NCBI GenBank assembly: GCA_034440635.1
Contig: JAOTON010001141.1
Coordinates: 655,001 to 719,000 of the forward strand
Length of the DNA stretch: 64,000 nt
Direction: 5' to 3'
Source: Lepas anatifera
Taxonomy: Eukaryota; Arthropoda; Thecostraca; Lepadidae
The notes under the pieces are model-generated. The model saw only the letters and a program-made list of their open reading frames with translations, was not told where the DNA came from and did not search any database. The position numbers and the translations under genes are program-made. Below are positions 34,837-49,800 of this stretch, in pieces (positions within the stretch are counted from its first letter, which is position 1; every line of letters begins with the position of its first letter).

Positions 34837-37800
34837 TCTCTCTCTGTTTAAGTGTGTGTGCGTGAGCTGTCAGTTCCGTGACTGGCAGTACGGCAGCCAG
34901 TGGAAGCGAGGGCAGACCACATCGTGACGCCCACCCCCAATTATCGTGAGAACATGCCGCCGGTAACGCGCACACACGCTGTTGAAACAGTCGTTGGCGC
35001 CAAAACAGGCGGCCGGCGTTCGCGCCGAAAAAATCCGGCGACAACGCAGGCCTCGTTATCACGAGGGTTACAGAGATAAAGCAGTCTCCATCCACCCTCA
35101 CCGGCAGCTGATTCCAGATCTTGAGCACTCCTGCTGCTGCGTTAACGGCTGATCTCCAGGAGAGAGAAAAGACTTCGTGTCTACTCGCCTATGAAGAGAG
35201 GGTACATTTGAGAATGTAAATCCCCAGAGGCGCTGGATGTACATACACAACTGAAGCCAAGAAAAGTCCAAACAGGGTAACGAGCACTAGCTAGACCCCC
35301 GTTACAGCCTCTTCCGCTGTGCTGTGAACCGCTCCTAAAATGTCCGGTGGCAGTCACTTTACAGTGTGCTGTTGTGGGACCAGGCGCTAACATACCTGTA
35401 CTTGAGGTCTCGCAACGCAAACATTAGGGGAAAACAGCCTGGTTATATAACACAGCTGACGTCAATCACCACTGAACCCTGATTTAAACATGCTGTAGGC
35501 AGAACTACCAGCTAACCTTCAGCTAGACACAGACACTTAAACTTCCGAAGCAAAAACCGCACATTGGCTTGAGGTCAGAACAAGAGTCCAAGTGTCTTGT
35601 GGCTTGGCTCCAGATTGCAGGTGCACGTGAGAAAAGCAGAGGTATGTCTTTTCTCGTGATTGGAGCTTCATCCATTCAAAGTTCACTCAATACGTTACCA
35701 GTAACGCTTCATCAAATTTCTCCCACAGGGTAGCGTCCAAGCCCGGATGAGTGACGAGAAGAGCCAGGGATGATGCCTAACACGCCCTCCTCACTGCAGC
35801 AGCTGCACCCCTGCTGCAATAATCTGAGGTTCCTGATGTAATTTCAGTCGTCACCCGCTCTTGACCTGAATTCGACGTTGGGAGCAGCAAAGGAGCGTTT
35901 CTCATGCTCGCTGTTCGTAGCTGTCACTGCGTGTGACCACCGGGGTAGTTTATACGTGAATACGGTCCTACTTTGTTCACACGCGGCACAGCCGATGTGC
36001 GTATCCGATTCCTGTAGCGTATTGTAGAGTATTCACTCAGGTCAACCATGTAGTATAAAGCATCTACATGAATTACATATCCGAATTCCAGTATGTCTGC
36101 GAATACCGATATAATATTTTCATTGCGTAACAGAGTCGATAACTAGCCTACGAGCATAACGTACATCTTGGAGATTATGTTCCTCGGTTATCTTTTTGTC
36201 CCATGGTATTCTCTTCGATACGTAGATTTCACAGCAGCTTATTAATATTTTTTATGAATTCCCTGTCACGCCACAGCTGTGCCCCGTGCTACCGTTGGGC
36301 ATGCCCGTCGCGTCGCCGCAGAGCTGGGCGGCTCCGTCGACGAGGGACCTCCCCGGTTAGGGTGATGGAATAGTGCCCGCTCATGGCGCGAGCACGCTGT
36401 AGATTCATGACGAGACCGGTACGCGTAATTGATGACGGGCAACCGGCGCCGGCACGCGCTATTGTTAGCGCTCCGGCCGGCGCGCGCAGGAACCCTGTTC
36501 GATTGTGCCATAAACTGAGGTGTGGAACAAGGCACAAGGTGTCTATATCTTTAAACACTGGTATCACAGTTTTTGACAATGCTTTATATTCGTTTGTTGC
36601 CGCCTCCATCGTATGGTGGAGAGAGTTTTCAATGCCAGCATTTGCAGGCGTATCAGACGATGCACGTGACTAGGAGGGGCCGCGTCAGTGCAGTGGGTAT
36701 GAAAGTGAAGGTCCACCCAATGAGCCAGGACCATTTCAGTCATCCGGAGACTGCAATGCCTTACCATTTGATAGAGACTAACCCAGTAACCTCGTTGAAG
36801 CATAGGAGTGTAGCACCGAAACGAGAACCGCGTCGGGCGGGCGGGCGCCGTACGCCCAGTTTGCACTGAGACAAACGACCTATTCTTTTCGCGTGGGCAC
36901 CAATCTAGCCGTCTGAATGAAGAGTAATATGTTACTGAGTGCTTATTATCCGCTCGCTTTTGTTTTTGGCCGGCTATGAGCTGCTATTGGAAATTCATAG
37001 CGTAACGGAGACCTACACCCCTAATGGGGGGATTGCAGAATGATTAGGCTGGTGGTAATGCAGGAGCGTTACGAAATACAGACTTATTTTGGCGTGACTA
37101 TCTTATCATGACCTATTTAGAAGGAAGTATTTTAGGAGAGTACTATTGAAAATAATTTGTTTTCATTGCGGACTTATCCACCACAGGCAGCGTACCATTC
37201 ACGCCAAGGTCCTCCCCGATACTTTTATAACTTTTGTGTATCATACGAACTTATGCACACTCCACAAGCCATTTACATTATTAATTTCACTACATTTGCT
37301 CTAACCGAAAAACTAATCACCTGGACAGAATCATAGTTGTGGTCCCTGTCTTGTAGTGTACGGCTATTGTCATATAACACTTCATGCCAACTGTTATACC
37401 ATGATACCCGCTGACAGTGTGGTGGTGGCTGTCACTAACCATGAATTAGTGATAGTGAATATCATCAGGTCAGTGACAAGGGGGCGATGCGTGATATCAT
37501 TTGGATGAGCAGCTCCCGGCACGAGAAGGCTTCTCAACAGTGAATGGCACGTCCTTGATTGGGCACAGCGCAAACGCATACTGCAAACAATCTCCACAAG
37601 TCTGGCGAGTTTTTCGGCTGTCGATAAATATGCGCTTCCTTGCAGGGCGGCATTCGTGGTCGGTAAAGATCGGATGTACAGTTAGATTTGCTAACACCGA
37701 GTCTCTGAATGCATGCAGCATCGTATTATTCAGCGAAAATAGTCTAGAGATCCTTTACATAGTCATACACGTAGAATATTAATGCTCATCCGCACTCATG

Positions 37801-40800
37801 CACATTGTGAATAGTGCTTAGATAGAATCATCCGATTCCATTCGCGTACCGACTAAAGAAAACGAGCTTCAACGCGGCAACGGGAATAGATTTTCTGTCA
37901 ATAAACCAGAAACAATACCTGGAACATTAAACGATAAAGTGGCCAAGCGATAGAAACTCATTATCTCAGGTCTCGACGACGTCTAACCCGGAGGATTTTC
38001 TTTAGCTCGTGGGTTCACTCTGTGAAAGTTTTTTTTCCATCCATCAAACGGTTTTTGTAGCCTCCGGTAATTTCACAAATTTAAGCACAAGCATCTCTTT
38101 GAACACTTATATCTCCAGGATTTGCGCACAAAGCCTATTCAGGGCAATTCAGAACCTAGTTCAAAGACAATGTACATACGTGTGTGTTTTTCTAAGCTTT
38201 TCAGTCCCGTGACTAAGCGTGTATGTAATTAATTTCTTATTCTGAAAATGTTATTGATTCCCTGGTAAAAAATAATGATGATTTCAAAGCATTTGTGACG
38301 AACCACATTTTTAGGCAGACATTTCGTTTCAAAATTTAAAAATTTAAACTTTAGGGCGATTAAAGAAGATTCCACTTGATTAATATAAGACTGTTCCTCC
38401 TTGAGCAAAATACAAAAATACGGTATTTGTAAAACCATGATTTGCATTCTACTCTACTGTATTTTATTTCATTAGGGTTACTTCCACCAGGCACGCCTTG
38501 TACAACAACAAGGAGTATTGTTGTGGGCGTTTAGGTAACCATTGCACCGCATCAAATGGGAAATCGAAAGTGATCTCCTAACGTGATCTCGGGTCAATCC
38601 ATGATATTCTAGTCTAGATTCATCAACTGAAATCATCACTAGACCACAAACCTTGATAATGAGCGCCAGATCCCTCACAGCCATGACCATTGGAAGCAAG
38701 GGGAAGGGGCGGAAACGGGGACAATTTCCCAAATTGGTAAACCAGGGAGACTTCCCCAAATTTTGGGACAAGACCTGGCTGATTTGTCCTTTGCTACCTG
38801 TGTGGAATCAAGTAAACTTTTCCGATTTTAGCATTGACGAATACAATTGGAGGCATTTTCAACGACAGTCAATATATTTGGGCCGGACTTCCCACCACCA
38901 CCTCCCTCCGTCATCACCATCCGGGGTCTGTACCCGCAGTTAAAAATCTGTGGCGGTGCCCCTGTTCCCAGTTATTGTATGTGCCCGGTCTGAGCAGTAC
39001 TAGAGTGTGATTTTTCCCCAACTGCACATTTGAATGGATTCTCTAACCATCCATGGATTAAATTGGATAGGCCAGAGTACTCTGGTAGCATTGGATCTTG
39101 ATTTAAATTTTGATTCTTGTTTTGATCGATTCAGTCGGATTTGCGAAAATGGATTTCATTTGAATTAATAATCGTGGCTTGCAAACCAATCAGCACGGAT
39201 TGTTTGGAGTTATTTTGGATGTGGACCGGATTGTTTCTAATTTTTTTTGGCAATGACACACTCATGGACAGTGTTCTAGTCTCCCGCGCTGCATCGCCCG
39301 TATTCAAGAGGTTCGAGGCAGAAGACTATCGCCAGACCGTCTCACTGTGCTTTTCCAAACTAATCCCTCTCACTTGTCTACTCAAAGCAGCTACTTTAGC
39401 TGTTTATGTCATGAAACGTATCCCATACATGGTTTGCCTTAAACTATTCTCTACCTCATGAATGACATTACCTATGTATGCTAAGAAAGTGTCTTTGTTC
39501 CGAGCCTGTGAATCACAGGAATTGACATAGTGGCAGGAAAGCAGTCTGAGGGACTGTCCCTCATTAGCACTGCCATCAGCTGTCAATCTTTTGGTTTCGG
39601 CATTTCCGTTCTCTCAGCATTAGCGCAACTCGCGGCTAAGGTGGCGCTGAGAGTCAGGTCAAGGTGGTAAAATAGAGTACAAGTCAAGTCGAAGGACAAG
39701 TTATTTCTACAAGAAGAGCAAGAAGACGGCAAAAGTCAAGGCCAGAAAATGCACAACAATCGTCCACCACGGTAGCACTGGATTCTCGAGGGGTCGTAGC
39801 AACGAAGTCGCTCTAATGAGGTCGTAGCATCACTGAACTACTGGTAAGTGACGTTGCCAGTGATATAAGTCAGTTTAGAAGTTGAACTATCGGTTTACTG
39901 GCCCCTTCTGATGTGAGGAACTTGTCCATTTTTTATGGTTTTCCAAAATGGAGTTCAGTTTTACTAGACAGGTCGATCCAAATTTATATATTTAACAGCG
40001 AACCGGCAGTTTTCCGGATTTTTTTAGCTACCAAATCCGTCCCCTGCCCTGACCGAAATAGTGATAGCCAAGAGCCTTACAGGAATAAGGTTAACACCCA
40101 GCCGTTGCTAGGATTGTGTTGAGCAATAGTGCTATTGAACAATGATAACGTAAAATATTACCTCGTGTGCTTCTTGGGTAGCTTTGGAAGAACATAGTTT
40201 TTCCTTTGCTTGCAATTCAGACAGCAGTGTTCAGTCCAAAAGAGATCAGAAAATTCATTTTGTGTCAGTTTTTTCTTCTAAACAGCCTAAGGCGGCCCTA
40301 GAGAGATACGGATCCTTGCCGCCGCCGCTGCTGGAAGAGGCTTCCACGGCTGCCGTCTCTGAGCACTGACACTGACGAGTGCTTAGTGGCTCGCCGACGT
40401 CGAAAAACACGCTTCATACCTCCTCTGTCAGCTGCGCAGGCTGATCCGCTCCTGAGAATCAAAAAGTGATGCAAATTTTATGCACGAAACTTATCAGAAG
40501 CGACGGACACGTCATCAACAATGTGATATAACGGGATGGTTTTTGTCTGTGCCGCGCGGTGGCGTGTGCGGCACCGTTACCGATTGTGGCGCGTTACATC
40601 AGCCGCGCCAGTACCGGCGCAGCAGACAAACACGCCGTGCTGGTGTGTTTGCAGCTGGCCCAGATCTGTACTGCACCGATCACTCGGTCCGTGCTGCGGG
40701 GGTGCCAGGCACCGAGATGCCTGCTGTCAGTCAGCAAAGCCACCCGGGCTGCAGCCTCCGCGCAGACGGGGTACTGCCGCGCACGAGGAGGCACGACAGC

Positions 40801-43800
40801 CCTGCTGGGGGGAGCTGGCGCCGAACCCCGGACAGGGAAATATTACGCCACTCCGACTATCTGACCAGGGGCCACGCGAGGACGATCTGATACCACCAGC
40901 TCACCGAAAGAATACCCAACTCATACGTGATAATACCTAACTCGTAACTCATAGATTGGTTCTTGAGGAGGAGAATGATTGCGGACGGCACAGCGTGATT
41001 CAAGAGATAGCATGCAGTGAGTGCGTTTTCCCTGCACGCGGCACCGTCGAGCTCCAGACATTGAGCTGCGAGCCAACAGCGACAGCACTAAATGAAAGCG
41101 GTGATCTGTTGCCATGATAGAAGTCGGCGTCCAGCAGAGAGGCAAATAGCGGAGGGAGGGCGAGAGAGCGACCGGGGTCTGAACGAATGACGGCGCCCGT
41201 GCGCGTGAGCGGCGCCGTGAAAAAGAAGTGATGGTGTTTACCCGCCGGGGCACGGGCCGGCGCAACCCGCAACACGTCAAATTCAATTTGGAGTTAGTGA
41301 GCATAACATCCAGAAGTGATTCAGGTTGACACTTGTGGCTTCATGTACTGTTACCGAATTGCTTGCAGGTCATGATCCGTGAACCTGAATATTTACCGAA
41401 GGGTATCAAGTAGAGAAACAAACTTTGATCTGCCTGTCCTCGTCAACGACTATCGGTATCAGCCTTGGTTGCGGACATGCAAGCGCGTGAAACACTGCGG
41501 CACCATAAATCACGAAGAGCACATTAAGACCAGTAAACATGTCGCACGTTCCGGTAAAACGACTTTATTATACCCGAGGCATGCGCCAAATCGGGCCGGA
41601 TCGAGGGTCGTGAAGCGGCTATTGTGTCGGTGGTACCGCACGCTTCGGCGGCGTTGCTCTCGTGGAGCGTTACCGAGCACATTAAACATTTCATGCGCCA
41701 TTAGGAGCCAGTGCAGCTGGTGTGGCGCCCATGCCGCGAACAAAGGCTGACCTGAGCTGCAGCTCTGAGCATGACGCCGTTTAAGGATGCGCCCGCTCGT
41801 AAACGCCGCGTAAATTGGCATTTTAAGTTGGATTCTACACTGCCGTCTGTGCCATTGGGCTTCATACTGCAATCCGGAATACGGTATGTCATTAAAGGTG
41901 TTGGAACAGGCCATGCCCTTCCCCCAATATTCAATATTTTTATTCATCAACACAATAACTTGACAAGGTCTATACTGGCCTGTCTTCTCGAATTATCGAT
42001 GTAAAATATACATTTTTATAATAATGCTCCTCTTACAATAATGTCAACTTATAATCATGCTCCACGCCTCAGCACTCCGAAACCTATCATCTTTTTACGA
42101 ATTTATTAGTTTTTAGCGGCCATTACGTATGGTTGCTTTGTAGCAATGGTACTACAAACGCACATACAATACTGGTATGCATCGTCTAAACTGGAGGAAA
42201 CTGACGCAAATTCTACGGAAGATGCGTATGCATGATCACTTCAGCGCGGAATGTACGAATTCAGCCTTCAACCCTATTTGGCGACAAAGGAAGTTGAAAC
42301 TAGCTGGATCTTCCATCTGGTATTCTGGTTGAATACCTCAACGTGCAGATGTGAACTTTTGGTAAGGACAGCGTTTTTGTGAGGCACAACTATAACATAT
42401 GTGATTTAGTCACGTGGAGTAACTCGACCCGGCATCACCTTCTAACCACAATCATACGGTAGAGAAAAACACTATCCTTGTCACTCCCAACATACCCCGC
42501 AATACTCAACCCGTAGTGCTCGAAAGATCCATCGACCACGCACACAATTGGCATCATCTCCCGCTGACCAACACGGAACGACACTGCAAGCAGTGTTTCT
42601 CCCGATCTGAAGCTCCAGCATCCCGTTTTTTGTTGTCTAAAGTCCCTGCTTCCACCACTAATCCACATATTCGTGAAAAACCTATCAATCTTAACACAAT
42701 AACATTGATTGAAAACAACTGACTTAGAAAGGCCTACAGCTTAGCCCATCCCCCTACACCCTTCCAATGTTTTGGACGTTCCTACGCGTATGCAGGCCAT
42801 AGATATTCCCCAAAATCAATTGTGTCTGACGTAAGAACCGTGTCGAAAGATTATCAAAATGCGAGTGTGGTATACCTTCAACATATTTTGGTTGGATAAG
42901 AGTCAGATTCGAATCAAATCCAGTCGCCCAGGGATACTTACTTGCTAAGTGGGTAATACCAAAGCGGTTTCATTCTAGTACTACATTTCCCGGAAGAGGA
43001 TGGGTGGCTTAGTGGATAGCATCAAAATATCCTAAGCCACTGGTCCCGGGTTCAAGTCCTGGCAGAGCCTCTGAATATGCCGATCTTATCCTCCAAATTC
43101 TCTCCCAACAAGGTGAAAGCTGATGACGGCGTATAACGGTGGTAGTTGGCGCGTCGTTAAACCCCAACAATAATTATCGTAACAGTGCCAGCAAATGTAG
43201 AACTATTTGTTCTATTGTGTTTCAGGAATAAGCCTTAAGGCTTTTTGACACACCACCTGCTGAGTTCATATGGTGTCGCCAGCACTCACCCTGCTGGAAG
43301 GAAATATTGGGGTTCGGGAAGGTATTATTCCGCATTCATGCCCGGGGTTTGAACCCTAGCCGGCGGTGTTAAAATTAGGTGATTATTGGCACCTCAATGG
43401 GAATCAGCGTCAGTTTTAAAAAAATATTTGGTTTTCTGCTGCCCTGAGATTTTCCAAACTATAATTGCAAAAACGAAGCTTTTCTGATGTCTGCTGATCC
43501 GGTTAAGTGGAAGAGGAGCAGGTTTGTAACTTTCCAGGCTCAATTAAATTTCTATACAATGGTAACTGGTTGTTTGCTCACTACAATACCCAGCAACATC
43601 ACTTTATACTGGAAAGAATTGGAGCTATAAAGCACTGGCCAGAATTCCATTGAGGAGAACTACTTTTTGGTCATCTCAGGTCTGTAGCTGAGGCCTGCTG
43701 AAAAAAATGTAAGTGGATTTTTCACCATTAGTATAACCCATTAACGCCCAGCGGGTCATTTTTGTCCTCTGACTTAGGCAGGCTGCAGAATCGGTACCAG

Positions 43801-46800
43801 TGAAGTGATCTTCATGTTTATGAGATGGATGTGTGTTTCAGAGCGTGGACAAGTTGCAAAACTGCATTTGAAAATTCTAGGCTTTTATGGGACGATTTTG
43901 GTGGAACTTATTTTGACGAGGTTTTGGTCAGCGTGAGATAGCTCTGCAAATTTTGTGTCTCGCAATAACATATGGAAAGCTGAAAAGGGTTTGCATGATT
44001 GACATTAAGCCAAGACCACTAGGAGTCAGATGGTGAAGAAGCAGTCAGATTTTCTTGAACGGCCTTGCCATGAAACATCGTTAAATATGAAGCGGACAAA
44101 AATGACCCGCTGAGCGTTGCAGACATCTGCGGGCCGCTGAAAATGAGGAAAAGGATGTGTTCTGTCCTCCCGTCTGGTGCGTTAGGTGCATAATGTTACC
44201 TAGAGAGAAGGGAGGCATTGTGGGTCTTGCGAATGCAGGGTTGCCAGTTTATATATTTTTCATCAAATCTGAAGATTTTTAGTGCAATATCGATACGTTT
44301 GGAAACTTTGAAGTTCGTGAAATGCTTCCTAAAGTTTTCGGAGTCTGTCCTATTTTGGGAATGATTATCACATGTTTTTAACGAAAACATGCAAGATGGT
44401 TTCAGTATTTTGTAACGGCGTTATCAAATAAAATTTTCAGGGGTTTCGAACTTGTAGAAATTTTAGCACTAACTTCACTGTTAATCTAGCAGAGCCTTGT
44501 CTTTTCCCCTTGATGGATTGTGTGTAGTGGATAGAAAGGATGGGGAACAGTAGAGGATTGAGGACTTCATTGGGTGGTGGGGGGGGGGGGTTAGGGGTCT
44601 CGAGCCTCCCCGCCACGGCCTCGAAACAGCCCTCAGTAATGCATTTACTCTGGTCGCACTGATATTTCGGTGGGGGGGGGTCTTGAGCCTTCCTAGCCCC
44701 CTTGTGTCACTTCTGATTGAAAGCCAATGACAAGCAGACAAAATAAATTGGAAATTATCGCGGCCGCCACGCTGGTTTGTTTTGACAAGATGGTGCAGTG
44801 TCAAACGTCCGGAGCAGTATAAAATGGGTGAAAGCATGGGAAGTTCTAGAACTTCTGTCTAAAACGCCACTAACACTATTGCGGCTTGGTTCTAGTCAAG
44901 TGAAACTACCATGAGTGAACATGCCGGGGGTTAGGAGGAGGGGTCAAGACCCGCCTGGATTTTTGGTCTCCCACAGACTTTGTCTAGGGCTTGGATCGCA
45001 GTGCCAGCGTTAAGCCATCCAGAACCCCTCCTGGATCGAGAAGAAATCTCCAGCCATGGAGACATAAATATATCGAAGGCATAATCGTTAGCAATGCCAC
45101 AGATCAAATGTTTTGCAGGAAAAGAAGCAAAATAAGTTTAAGTGCGCAAGATAGGGGAGCGAATCAGGTGCATATCATGATCATACCATCACAAAATATA
45201 TTAGTCATGAGGATGAGAAAGATGATGAGCTGACCAGTGTTACAATGACCAGTGGCGTGCCTGGAAATGTGGAGGTCCATATTGATGCAACTATGGGGCG
45301 CGCTACTTGCTCCAAAGAAAAGTTGGAAGGTTGGAAATGGATCCGTTTGGAGATTTGGGGATTAATCAAGCAAATTTACCCGTGTGGGGGAAGATAACGG
45401 ATTGAGTTTTCAAAACTTTTCATCTTTATGCGGAATATTACGATTACTCGTTGACAGCTCAGTGAACATCAGTCACAAAGTCTGGGAGGTGGAGGCGGAA
45501 GGGGTAGAGACAAAAGAAACTGTTTCCCAAAACCTTTGATATTCAAAAATATTCTTAAAGCACTATGATGTTCACAATTTTAGTCTATCCCCGCAAATCA
45601 TCAGTCTAGGTTAACCACTATTGTATACTATTTGCAAATATGCATTTAGTGTTGCCTTTAATTAAACCTTAAGAGCATAAAACTGTCTAAACATGTTACT
45701 ATGGTCAATATACAAGAGGAAATAAAAACAATTCACAAAACTGCAGTAAAAGCGATGCGCATTGGGCCGCTGAGTGCGGTGACTGCGCCGCCCGGAAGCC
45801 AGCCGCGCAGTGCCAGCCGATGTCCCAAACGCCCAGCGGGTCATTTCTGTCCGGTGTCATATCTCAGAATCTAAAAGTGGTATCGATTTAAAACGCTCGG
45901 AACATCTTATTGGGTATATTCTAAACATAGGAAAACATTCGTTTGGCCAATTTGAAAGCTGTAAGTAGGTGCGGGCGTCAATGGGATAAACTGGTAGACT
46001 TCAGTATGAGCATTCTTACGGCGAACACACTCGTATGATTGCATAATCCAGGCAGCTGACTAGGCATTGACTGTCGACCGGGCAACGCCAGCTTTTTCAC
46101 AAATGTAACAGGCATTGCCTTTCTTTCTTATACGATTCCGACGTGATTCAGCTCAGCTTCCCCCGCTGCTGTATGATCGCGGTGACCGTGTTGTTCTCTA
46201 CCTCCTGTCTTGTACATACGTCACAGCCGGCAGTAACGGTACGCCGACCAGCCGGGGCCGTAGCCACATTCGGGCTAACCAAACGGCACAAATGCCGGTC
46301 AAAGCACGGTCCGACAGAGCTCGGGCTCCACCCAGCTTCACCAGGTCTCGGTCCAATCTGGTCTCAAATAGGGGACTGATACACACCCACTAACTCAATT
46401 CGTTTCAAGCGATGAAGATAAGAATTCATCAGCTATTCTGTTCAAACTGATTTGGGTGATCCATGGTGTGGTAAGACTGGACTTAAAAACAAATTTTCAT
46501 TCCAGCATGCTTCCAAAATTTACGTTCAAATTTCGTAAAAATTCCGGCATTGGTAACATATTAAGCAGCCAGAAATATATGACACGCTCTGTTTAATGTG
46601 ACATAAAAGAAACGGGACATAAAAATTATTAAAAGACTGCTCTCCGACGAATCTGGAAGTGCAGTGTCGCGGTCAGTTTCGCGTCGCTCCGAAATTTCTA
46701 GCCGGAGCACACGCGGGACTGACCATTATATGCTAGAACTCCCAAGGGTGCGAACGGAGCAAGCCAAGCATAGTTTTCGCCTCAGAGGGGTAGAAGCATG

Positions 46801-49800
46801 GAACAGTGGGATGAAAGAGAGCTAAGTATATGTATGGTGGGCATTTAGGAAAGAGGATAGGCTAAAAATGAACTAGCGCATTTCTTTAAAATCGTTATCT
46901 ACAACGGTCATGTTATGCAAAGTATTGTGTGGTTTACGAAAGTGTGTGCTCCCTATGTGTGCTGTGTCCTTGTAATTGAGGGCTGAAAAGCCATATCTTA
47001 TGGAGACCTCAATAATATACATCTATATCATCTACATCATTGCTATCCAATCTTCAATTTAAAAATCTGCATGATTCTTTAATCTCGTCTAAAAGCATAT
47101 GTGAGCAGCAAGCACCGTAGCTCCAAACTTGTCGCTGACAACACGCGTGAAAGAGTGCAATGTTTCTGGATAGAAACCAGGGATGTCACACCGTTTAACA
47201 GCCAGTTGGGCCGTCTTAAATGACCAGGTCGGTCAGTCTTCAAGTCATTTTTGTCCACTGGATGATTTTTTACCTTGTGAGTAATGATAACAGGCTCTGT
47301 TACCAACAGAACGTTGGTGGCAGGCACTTTCTGTGCTGTAGAAAGCTGGATCAACGACGATAGACACAGCTCCGTGTGCTAACCCTAGCACTGGAGAGAG
47401 TTTTGGCACCAAAGCACACTGGAGGTATAGGGCTTGGTACGCCCAACTGACATATATAAAACCTGTTCCTGCCTCCTGCCGCCTGCCATCTAGACCTGCT
47501 TATCAATTCCTTGAAATATCAGCAATAAGTGTGTGTGATTTTTTATATAGCTGCGCATTGTTCTTTGGCCACCTCATGAAATACGTGGGAGGACATCCGA
47601 GCTCCCTCCTTCCAGTGCGTGTGTTAAGAGTTTGGGTTTGGGACCAGCGGGCAGATCAGGTCCTACAGCTGTTGAGGGCTCACCCAGAGCTGGAACTCCG
47701 GGAATGCTTTGTCTACTCCTTGAAATCAGCCATTGAGCCCACTGTGCTTTGCCTTATTTGTTCCAGCAAATTTGAGGCTTTACAACACACTGACTGCTGA
47801 GGTCATACGGTGTCGCCATCTCTCAACCTGTTGAAAGAGTAGTATGGTGATCGGAAGGCTAAATGCAGAACACCCGCACGGGGATTTGAACCCGGGTCAG
47901 CGGCGCGGAAGGCGGATGCTCTTCCCCCACACAACTGCATCCCTACCTTATGTGTTACGTAGAGCATTATGCTCATATTATCTGTTTCGAAATAGACTGA
48001 TAAGTGGACCAAACCCGTTCAGATACAACATAAGCACTTCGGCAACAGTGGAAGCTGCTATTTACATATCCTTCATCTAAATAATTGACCAGCCGAAATG
48101 TATCGGCAACAGCAATAGCGGCAGTTGGACTTAATTCCTCTCATTGTGCTGGATGATGACACATTCGTGTGTCTGGTGCAGACAGGGAATGTTTCCTGCG
48201 CCTGAGGTTTCATTTTTCCTCTCTTACACTGCCTCTCCGCAGGCGGATAGAGGAGAACGACTGCCGTTGTGGGAAATGTGGTGAGCTGGGCACAACCGGT
48301 GGTGGGAAACTGACACAGAACTGAAGGCCACTTTGCTGGCCTGCAATGACACTGCGCCTGCCACAAATGGTGCACACCCGACCCCACAGCGCGAGGCTGA
48401 GGTCAGGGGAAGTGTCGGCCCGAGGTCACGGCTGGGTTACACTGATGGGCCAGAGATTACGACCTCTCGTGCACCCCACCAGTCGGAGATTTCTCGCAAC
48501 TGATAGATGCGGTCAGACCACTGGAAGAATGTCGAGTATTTGTCGGTCAGCAGGCGTCTGGAATTGCCGCAGGCCGTACTTGACGACATGTCAGCGCTGA
48601 AGCTACCAAAGTACAGACATTGACCTTATTGACAAATGAAAGTCGTTATGTAACGCGGCAAACGGCTCTTCTAGCGTCTGCGTTAAAGGGAATGTGGCAC
48701 CTTCATAACGTGATTTTAACTGAGATAGCCAAGTTGTAAAGCAAGTCGAAAAACCCGGTACTCTATATATCATCTGTCTTGGAGCTCGATATTTCAGTAG
48801 GAAAAAAGCTAAGACCTACCTGACAACAACCCCCTGATCAACCCCTCGCCGGGCGGCCATTGTTGTGAGCTGCTGGTGTGACGAAATATGCTGACGTCAC
48901 GATGAGCATCAGCCAATCGAAGCCCTGGAAGCGTTTCAAGTATGGTAGTGGCTGCCAGATCGTGACATCATCCACAGGCTGATATTTATTTCTTTTTCTA
49001 GAGGAGTATTTAAAATATGAAAATATTGAGCTTATTGTACATTTTTCAGAGAAATCATGAGTGGTTTCATTATTTTCGACTAAAAGTACGCCTAACTGCA
49101 CTAAATTCCAGGATTCGACCAAGGTGCCACATTCCCTTTAACGAGAGAATGATAAGGTCTTTTCATGGATGGGATGGTCATCTGTCTAAGGCAGACATGG
49201 CTGGTGCCATATTAGGGCCGGCTTTTGCACATGGAAGCTGATTTGTTGAGCCAGGCTACAGAAATTCACCCTGATGACTCTGTGCTAAGGTAACCACTCC
49301 GGAGGCCGAGTTCGAAATCTTATCGGCACATCTCAGGAGCAGAAAAAAGCGGAGCACCTGATAGAAGTGTTGAATGTCCAGCACATTCTCCACAGACTTG
49401 GCTGGGTACCCGACGGGAGAATGCACCGTCCAGTGCACGAGCACCACCCTCGTGACAATACCGGAAGCGGATTAACGTCAAAGGGTGGTACTCAGATGTG
49501 GAACCATACCGGACTCCCTTGTGTGACCAGCTTTGGGTGGTGGGAGAGCGCTGAGCATCACCTCTGAAATAAAAGCCGGAAATTAAAGCTGACGACCTTG
49601 GAAATATTGAAGCGTGTCAAGTTAACAAAAATATAGGATAACTTTTAAATTTTACGGGAGAGTACAACTAGCCATAATGATTGTCTGGATATACGTATGT
49701 ATGTATGTGAAGCCCCCTGCAATTGAGTCCCTACACACTAGGTTTGCCATTTTTTATTCTTTTGCTATGGAAATATTGCTCCCTTAGACGTGTTTCAACA

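Noticed and set aside
34649..35128. Minus frame beginning [14 protein letters not shown], like a LINE C-terminus
   Set aside because: Only one short word resembles the LINE W-N-x-L-P motif. The rest, including a CT-run-derived Arg/Glu stretch, does not.
38478..38771. Minus frame with [11 protein letters not shown], reminiscent of a Tc1/mariner DE motif
   Set aside because: No second catalytic motif, no terminal repeats and no helix-turn-helix region nearby.
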